DNA from: Coprinellus micaceus | Taxonomy: Eukaryota; Basidiomycota; Agaricomycetes; Agaricales; Psathyrellaceae | DNA length: 64,000 nt | NCBI GenBank assembly: GCA_951394405.1 | Contig: OX596337.1 | Span: 4,650,001-4,714,000, forward strand | Direction of reading: 5' to 3' | Part shown: positions 57,136 through 64,000 of the stretch, piece after piece | Position numbering within the stretch: the stretch's first letter is position 1 | How the letters are laid out: each line of letters begins with the position of its first letter | Notes under the pieces: generated by a model | Told to the model about the DNA's origin: nothing | Database searches by the model: none | What the model saw: only the letters and a program-made list of their open reading frames with translations | Program-made: the position numbers and the translations under genes

Positions 57136-60100
57136 CATCCGAATGACGCCCCGTACAGAACCCATCCGTTCGTCTTCGCCGTATTCCCCTCGTCCATGCG
57201 GTTTCTCTTTCATTCTAGTGTCAGTAATCAGCCTATAGGCGGTGGCCCTGTGAAACGACGACCGCGGAGGCTATCGATGGTTCGTCCTCCCCCTGCTATT
57301 CTACCAAGTACCTAGATGCTCACGACAGAATCCAGGCTGCGTCGTGAGTGATACGAGCCGAGCTCTTCGACGTGCCAGGCGATCATACCCACCGCCAGCA
57401 CCAGCCCACTAACGCCCTCGCTCTCGCATGTCCCTTGGGCCCTCCACCGGGCTCGCACAATCGAGGGCAACTTCCCCCGTTCCTCGATGCGCCCGAGGGG
57501 CGCCAATCCCGAAGGCGAGTGGGATCTCGGGGAGTCGGAACGTCGAGTATTCCTGTAGCGCTTCGAGCTGAAAGGAGTAAAACCCCTCCCACTCAGCCCC
57601 TTCCTCGTCGAAATGACATCCACACCGAGGTGAGGGGTGAAACGCGGTTGAATGGGATGAGATCGTGGGAGGAAGACGATGGTAACGACGCAGCGGGAGG
57701 ACGTCGAACACGGAGAGCGATTGGGTGACGAGGAGGATCTCTGGGCTGTATCAGGGCCTCTGCGCATGTCCCGTCGCTCCCGAGAATCAAGATAACCATC
57801 ATGGCTCAATGCTCGTGGCTGCGCCTCAGAGTTCAACCTATTCAATGTTGCATTCATACCCCTCCACCCCATGCTCACTGAATACGCACTAGACTACGAG
57901 CACCCCATATTCGACGTACCCATCCGGTTCGAGCACGACGGCGAAATCGTCGACACGACCCCAGCGCCGAGGTCGATTTCCGATCGAGCTGGTGTTTGTC
58001 CTGGAAGTTGGGCGGGCGTTGGCGCTCTGAGGTTGAGGAAGACCGCCTTCGAATTGCCGGAGCTCCCTCCTTTCGGTTTCAATATCGTTCAGCCTACGTT
58101 CAGCCGACTACCGTCTGGGTCGAGGGACGAGGGCGCTATTACCGAACGTGCAGGCAGTACGGAGTGGGTGACGGCGTAGGGATTTGGACTGGGTATCAGA
58201 TGGGCAATTTTGGGGCTCGGGAACACGTTGGACCGCCCAGGGGTATCTTCAACCTCGGCGCCTCCACCTCCCCAGTAAGATTTCCCATACCGATCGAAAG
58301 CGAGACTCCTTCAGCCGAGGTATCGAGCACGGCGCAGTAAGGACACGTCGCTCGTTTTGACGTCCCCTCCTACTTCACCCTCCCCATCCTTACGGAAGCC
58401 ATAGTCGCAGTCGGTCCACGAGCTGAATCCCGATGAGTCGACAATACCCCACCAAGGATTACCACCACCGCTCAGCCTCGCCGTTAACGAAGGCCGAGGA
58501 CCCAGGGCAGCGGACAGTCCGACGTCCCCACTCCAAATTGCCCAGAGCCACCGTAGCGATACCTCGTTACCCCAGCGGGCTTGAGTCTCTGAAGGAACGG
58601 AGGAGCGTCAGTTTTGGGGGTCCGGCTAGGCATTGTGGTGGCGATGGGTTTGAGGGAGAAGGGGAGGGGATCCGCATGGAGAGTTGGGTTAAAGGAGGTC
58701 GAAGTGGGATTCCGGGACGGTATGGAATGAGTTGGACAAGGAGCTATACATGCCGGCGGGGAGCGAGGAGGAGATTCAGATTGAGGAAGAGGACCATTCG
58801 GTACGGTCTGATCAGACGGCGAGTTCTATGTCAAGGAGGCATTGCGCGCTGTGGACCGTATATGTGTTTCCCTATTCATTCTTCAGGTCTATTCCACCCA
58901 CGTCGTGCACCACATCGACATTGACCAAGTTCGACGTTGACATCCAACGTCACTCCCCGACGTTCGTTCACAATCGATGAATGCTACATCCGTCGCCACA
59001 TCCTCGGGTATTCAAAGCCTACTCCGCCTTCTTCAGAGTCTGGAGGATGAAGAGGCGCAATCGACGGGCGCCGGGGACTATTCTGACTCCCCCGCCGAGC
59101 CTTGTGGATGGGAGCGATGATGATTCGAAGGGAGGCAAATGGGTGTAGGAACGGCGTAACGGCGGGTACGAGCAGTTTGAAGATGACCATGGAATGGTCG
59201 AGTAATGGGGCGGGAGACGTCGTCTGTGGTGGGAAGAGGAATTGAGCGACGGCAAGTGCGGGTAGTGATCTCGAAGGTGGTTAACGCTAGAGAAGTGGAC
59301 GCAGAGAAACGCAAGTACACCAGAGGGAAGACGGCTGGGGCCCTCTATTTCCCCATATTACCCGCGATATTCGCCTGGTGGCGAGCGTGACTTCGACGAT
59401 GTACGGGCTGGGGTCAATTAAGCACAGCCAGTGGCCCGAAAGAAACGGCGGCGGTACGAACAGATGACAAGGCGGGAACAGGGCGAGGGGACACATCTGG
59501 CTGCGATCGACACTCGGACCTTGCGACCGCTGTGGTGAGGAATCGCCGTCGCCGTATAACCGCTTATCATGAACGCGGTACCACTGGATTTCGGGCGGGC
59601 GAGCTCGATGCTTCACTCTCCTTGAAGCTGGGTAACCTACGTGAAACATACATTAATACGTTGCTTGGTTTTCATTTCGATGGAGGAAATTTGAGACTGA
59701 GTTGAGCAGAAGGAAGCGGTGTGACGAGACACCGACCCAGGAGGCGAGGTCCGTGCCCAGTACGGCCGAATAGCTCAGTCACCGTTCGTTCCGCCTCTGG
59801 TTCGTTGGATACTGCCGCCGTCGTCCTTGGGTACACCTTCTCTGAGATTGTCTTAATAAATGGACGATTTTTGCGCATCTTCTTCGAGCGATCGTTCGTA
59901 TCGCAGGTTCTGCGCGCCTCTAGCATGAGCGGCAATGTCAGGGATCGTAAGTTCGCATACGTTGGGCGGTGGTCCTCGAACGGCTAGTAGGACTCGAGGC
60001 GATGAAGTACACTCCGGGGAAGGGGCGGGGGGAGAACGGGGTACAATGGGAATACCAGACTTCTGCCTATTTCCGATGAAACACGCCTTCAGAAACCGGG

Positions 60101-60610
60101 ACCCCCTTTTCACTCAATCTCAGCACACTGTCGTCACATAAACCCACGAGGACGGGTCAATGGTGGCTAGATTCGTCCATTGGAAAGCTGAAATCCCAAA
60201 CTGGGGTGCCTCGATCCCGAGAAACGTCACAAGGGACACCACGAGGTGATATGTGCTGATCTAAAAGCTTACCGACTATCCATAGCCCCAGGCACGACTT
60301 CCAAGTGCATCCAGAGCGTCCATCCAGATCCTCGCGACCTCCCCTTCTTCCGAGCTCGAAAGACGCATCTGAGTGGACTGCACGGACGGGCGTCGGTTGG
60401 CGGAGGGCAGAGGTATGCGATGGGTTCCGGGGCTATAAAGGCGAACTTAATATACCCTGGAATGGTGGACGCCCCGATATGGCGGCCTCGAGGCCGAGAT
60501 ATACGCCCCCCAAAAGCAAATTTGACTGTGTGGTGATCATTGGGGGTCTTAGGGGGCCAGGTGCCAGGAGAAAGTGTGGGGCTTGCTTGCCTCGCTTTCT
60601 TCATTCCTTT

Positions 60611-60618
60611 TATATACC
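60611..60618 (+). promoter_or_regulatory. Candidate TATA element
   Basis: TATATACC at 60611, preceded by T-rich sequence and followed by a CT-rich stretch, about 175 bases upstream of the ATG at 60788 on the same strand. Position and context fit a fungal core promoter. Confidence 0.45.
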
Positions 60619-60787
60619 CTCTCTCCCCGCAGACCTCTCCTCCCATCTTGTTCTTACACTTGCACTTCGCTCGTTCGACGAGGATCAGTAACAATCATCG
60701 TCGAACGTGTTCTGAGCGGTACGTTCGTGATCCGCTGGCATTGACAAGGCTCACGCATTTCATCTACTTTCTTAGGATCTTGCTACT

Positions 60788-61150
60788 ATGACTTCGTCAC
60801 CGTCCGCCACTGTCATGCTCGTCATCGATCTCGCGGAACGCCCTCTTCTACAGAACATGTCCAGCTTCAACGACTCTCTCGCGCAATCGACTGAGGACCC
60901 AATTTCAATCTACATCATTAGCGATATGGATTACAACCGCCCTCTTCCAAGCAGGCTCGAGAGGGTCGCCCTGCGCGCTATAATCGGTATTTTGAGGAAT
61001 GATGTGGACCGGATCGACGACCTGTGCATAGAGACGGAGTACCGGTCGTCATTGTGGGGTGTCGGAACGCTGGTTCGCTCGCTGAGCCGGGGGTTGGTCA
61101 ACAGAACGACGTTGTTCTATAGGGTGAACGATTGCCCCGGGGATTTCTAG
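60788..61150 (+). CDS. Hypothetical 120-residue protein
   Basis: Single open frame from ATG 60788 to TAG at 61148. The sequence is protein-like throughout: MLVIDLAERPLL, IYIISDMDYNRPLPSRLERV, ALRAIIGILRNDVDRIDDLC, TEYRSSLWGVGTLVRSLSRG. It has no signal peptide or membrane segment and no domain that I recognise. The LERVALRAI and DRIDDL periodicity suggests mainly helical structure. A TATA-like element and CT-rich leader upstream support expression. It is isolated, with no gene recognised within 3 kb on either side. Confidence 0.45.
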   Translation: MTSSPSATVMLVIDLAERPLLQNMSSFNDSLAQSTEDPISIYIISDMDYNRPLPSRLERVALRAIIGILRNDVDRIDDLCIETEYRSSLWGVGTLVRSLSRGLVNRTTLFYRVNDCPGDF

Positions 61151-62983
61151 GTTGAGGTCCGTGTCGTTCCTTTCGATACTATCATTCGCTCATCCGCTTG
61201 CCTAGGTTGTCCGTTCACAAAATATCGAGCTTCATTGGCCCTCGCGTTTGCGCCTCATGAACACGTTTGTACTTACAGGTTTTACGTCCGTCTTCTTGAT
61301 CCTATTCATGTTTTACTTCGATACTTGCACATATCTACACGTTCAGTTTATATCATCCAGTCGCAGTACGCTCTCGGTTGACTCCCTCAGTCTCTTTCCT
61401 GTAAAGTTTCGCGTCGGTCCTTGACCATGTACAGTTTCTACGTCGTTGCGAACCTTCCCTATAACCGCCCCGAACTATTGCCGTTATTTTCTTCGGGACA
61501 AGAGTATAGCGTGTTATCTCGAGTGACTACATAAGGTACTACAGTTGATTCGAGGCTCGAGAGATGGCAAACGAGGCCTGGGTGCCTGGTGGTTGATCGA
61601 GTGAGACCACGCGCTGGATATCACAATTTCCTGCTATTCCGCCTTAGCAGGGGCTGGGAGGTCATAGCTCGGTCCGGTGACCGCCCCGTTGAGATATGAA
61701 AGTAAATTTGGAATCGAGGGAACGTGGATGACCGAGGGCTTAAAAGCCTCGTGTCCAACGAAGCGTTGATCGAGGATACGGGCGCTTAGCATTGGCCCCG
61801 CGTAGAAGGGTGTGTACTGCGATAATTCCGGTTCTCTTTGAATATACGATGATACAAACATGTCTCTACTCATAAACGGTGTCCTCTCGCTTCACGAACG
61901 GCAATTCGGAGGACAAGTCAGTTGAGCCACATATGAGTACCAGATGCGTACCCAAACTGTATCTCTCATTGATGCGCCGGATGTCCGACCCAGAGATTTA
62001 TCGAGATTTATATAGATATATTATACAAGCATTGGGATATCGATGTACACCCCCGCGCCTCTAGGTCAGGGTTATCGGGACTGCCTCGGTCAATGTTCGA
62101 AGGTGAGGCAGCGCGATAGGGGTGGGAACCGGCCAGAGATGACTCGGCTTGTCGGCACTATTGACCGATTAGTCCCTTGCCCTCAACCGCCACCGTCTCC
62201 TCCTTACCGTACCATCTACGCGTTCCTACTCCGTCACTCCCCTCAATCTTTAGCTATCTGTTAAGAGTGGATAATATCAACTGAATCTCGCCTCTTTACG
62301 CCGTGGAATGTGGTGTAGGGGAAGGGGTAATGGGGTGCAGGCAACGACGCTTTGGCTGCGGTGCGTCACTTTCCTTCCCTGTTTCTCGATTTCCCTGACC
62401 TTTTCTCCTAGGTCTTAGCCATTCCCGATCACCCCGTTCACTCCGCGCGCCATGGTCGCCCCACCTACCTTCCGCAAGTCGGACTCACGCGGTCGTTACT
62501 CGATGCTACGGGCGACTTCCAGTCGTCATCGTGGGCGCTAGATATCGAAGCGAGGGATAAGATGTGCGGGTTAAAACGGCTATCAGGTACGCCCGGGATC
62601 TCTGTCGTACTTCTATATCTCAACCTCTTCCCTATCACAGAGCGAGTGCCCAACACCCAGCGGCCGTCGCCATGATGCATCTCGGGCGTTGTCCCCGCTC
62701 AAATCCATCCGCTCCCCGCCTGGTGACCCCACGGACACCCACGAATGTCGTGCGTCGATGCACCTAGGGCCTTCCCTGCCTGCTCCGGGCCTCGTCTGTC
62801 ATTCCTCGCGCTCCCTACGTCGTTACCAAGCCGCCGAACGTACGACGCCGACTAACGAGCTCACCTCTCGATCGTGCTGCGCTCCGGCCCCTACGCAATT
62901 CTAGAGTGTATCTCGCCGTAGCGTCGGCCCTGTAGTATCTAATAGAACGAAGGTACTCCCAGCAGGGCTGGATGGAATGGATT
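61151..62983. other. Intergenic, no supported gene
   Basis: Short overlapping frames on both strands only. T-rich sequence just after 61150 is compatible with the 3' end of the 60788 gene. Confidence 0.45.
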
Positions 62984-63180
62984 CGGAGTTCGAGATGGTG
63001 GGATAGCAGGGTCGGTACGGGAAGGGCGGTATGTGTCGAAGTGTCGTGGACTGGTTGCTCCCATCGTAGAGGTGCGTACGCTTTCTCTACGTTAACCGAA
63101 GACTCTTTAACCCGTGCGTTACAGATGCGTATTTAGCGATGTACCTCAATACCTTGAAATACGACTATTCTTTCCTCCTC
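62984..63180. repeat. Exon/intron-like repeat module, copy 2
   Basis: Diverged from copy 1 at 56936-57135. Candidate + strand intron 63072-63124 (GTGCGT...GCGTTACAG, 53 nt) with a GTTAACC branch-like element. Joined in phase 1 it gives an open frame reading into AYLAMYLNTLKYDYSFLL. Copy 1 encodes VVYLHTLQYKSV at the matching place. No family recognised; coding potential is inference. Confidence 0.6.
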
Positions 63181-64000
63181 CAAGTACCCAACTTTTCCCC
63201 AGTCGCTCGCTCGTCGTCTCCGGTTATGCGCTCTCTTCGCGCACTCGGAACCCCGTCCTTCGTATCCCGTACACCAAAGGACCTTCCTCCCTGCGCATTT
63301 CGTCCCTCTCGGCTTACGGGTTTGGATGTCGATGTCGACCTCCCTCTCCGGCCCTCTTTCCCGGTCGCCCACTCGTCCCCACGTCCCTAGTACGCCAACC
63401 CCTGGGACGGCCGAATGAGGCTTTGGCCGCCCGAGGATATTCATCTCAGGTCCGCTACTGCTCAGGGATCTCGCCGCAGAGTGCACCCCACGCACGCTTT
63501 CCTCTATGGTTTCGTTTTCTTCCTTACTATCGGGCCGTTTCTGTGGTCCCCACTTCCTCGGTCAGCGAGAGCGAGGAAGAAGGGATAGGAACCGAGACCG
63601 TAGGTGATGGCGGAGCCCTCGTTGTGACTATTCGATGAATGATGCGTCCCCGTGTCCTTCCAGGATCACGTCCCCCGTTCACTCCATCGAATCAACAGGC
63701 CTTCCAGCGCCTTTCGGGTTTCGCGATCGCCAGGTGCTTTCGTTAGTCGCCGACGTCTTCGTTCCTTCAGGAGCGCGTGGTCTTTAGTCGATCTCCACGC
63801 ATTCAGACTTGATTCTAAACTGATTGCTCATTTATAGTCGTGGTAAGAGGGGGAAGTCGTCGACGATCGCTCGTTCCATCGCCCACCCCGTCGCCTCTTC
63901 CCTGTCGACGTCTAGCGAATATTCGAGGAATATGGCCATCCGCGGTCCCAGGTATGGGATGTAAGTCCGGTTGGGTTTCTCGTCTATTTACGCGCCTTTG
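63181..64000. other. Right edge of the window, no supported gene
   Basis: C/T-rich + strand with open frames up to 174 codons (63114-63638). Its Ser/Pro/Arg-rich composition is what pyrimidine-rich DNA yields by chance. It may be intron or UTR of a gene continuing from the module at 63.1 kb, but this cannot be shown. Confidence 0.35.

Larger units (their letters stand above)
45408..60787. other. 15-kb gene-poor, pyrimidine-rich region with diverged repeats
   Basis: The + strand is C/T-rich over most of this stretch, as intron and UTR sequence is in the sense strand of the PP4 gene. I could not assemble any recognisable gene. Isolated + strand frames with protein-like composition are 54102-54491 (PNLYIVVPDLSPRVST), 57871-58179 (MLTEYALDYEHPIFDVPIRF, ATG at 57871) and 58732-58980 (ELYMPAGSEEEIQIEEED). 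They may be exons of a long-intron gene or relics. Diverged repeats are listed separately. A short ACCACG repeat run occurs at about 50000. Confidence 0.4.

Noticed and set aside
57312..57878. 188-codon minus-strand frame
   Set aside because: Arg/Ser/Pro-rich without any motif. It overlaps several frames of similar length on both strands in C/G-rich DNA, with no splice or promoter support.

Overview
The window looks like the nuclear genome of a filamentous basidiomycete, most likely an agaricomycete. Genes are broken by introns of about 50-65 nt with GT...AG ends. There are several F-box proteins of the agaricomycete 'coiled coil + F-box + leucine-rich' style, fungal L-amino-acid oxidases, a protein phosphatase 4 catalytic subunit and a fungal C2H2 regulator. 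There are no operons, ribosome binding sites or bacterial signals. Everything here is read by eye from the sequence; no database search was run.

Left third (1-16.5 kb) is the gene-dense part. A 3' gene fragment (1-609) is followed by two paralogous L-amino-acid oxidase genes (2270-4371 and 12259-14388, both +, each with five exons and matching intron positions). Each oxidase is followed on the same strand by an F-box gene: an intact one after the second oxidase (14729-16507), and only a frameshifted, internally deleted remnant after the first (4491-4947). Two further intact F-box genes lie on the minus strand between the oxidases (5222-6940 and 7305-9173). The simplest reading is an [oxidase - F-box] block that was duplicated, with one F-box copy decaying.

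Middle (16.5-38 kb). 16.5-21.2 kb shows no convincing gene. At 21.2-23.3 kb there are small minus-strand ORFs, one with a C-terminal membrane segment. At 25.4-30.8 kb a complete PP4 catalytic subunit (PPH3/PPP4C type) can be assembled from nine exons on the minus strand; its eight introns total about 4.4 kb and one is 2.4 kb, in sharp contrast to the short introns of its neighbours. At 33.3-34.5 kb lies a degenerate tandem array with a period of about 160 bp. At 36.3-37.9 kb a two-finger C2H2 protein is encoded on the minus strand; splicing supplies the third zinc ligand of finger 2.

Right part (38-64 kb) is gene-poor. A two-exon membrane-protein gene (43819-44290) shares a motif with the 21.2-21.7 kb gene and with a minus-strand segment at 44.7 kb, which suggests an unrecognised small protein family. 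A 120-codon gene with a TATA-like element sits at 60788-61150. The rest of 45-64 kb is pyrimidine-rich on the + strand and contains diverged repeated segments (45.8, 49.9 and 52.1 kb; 57.0 and 63.1 kb), some with exon- and intron-like structure. These look like decayed copies of something that was once coding, but I could not identify the family.
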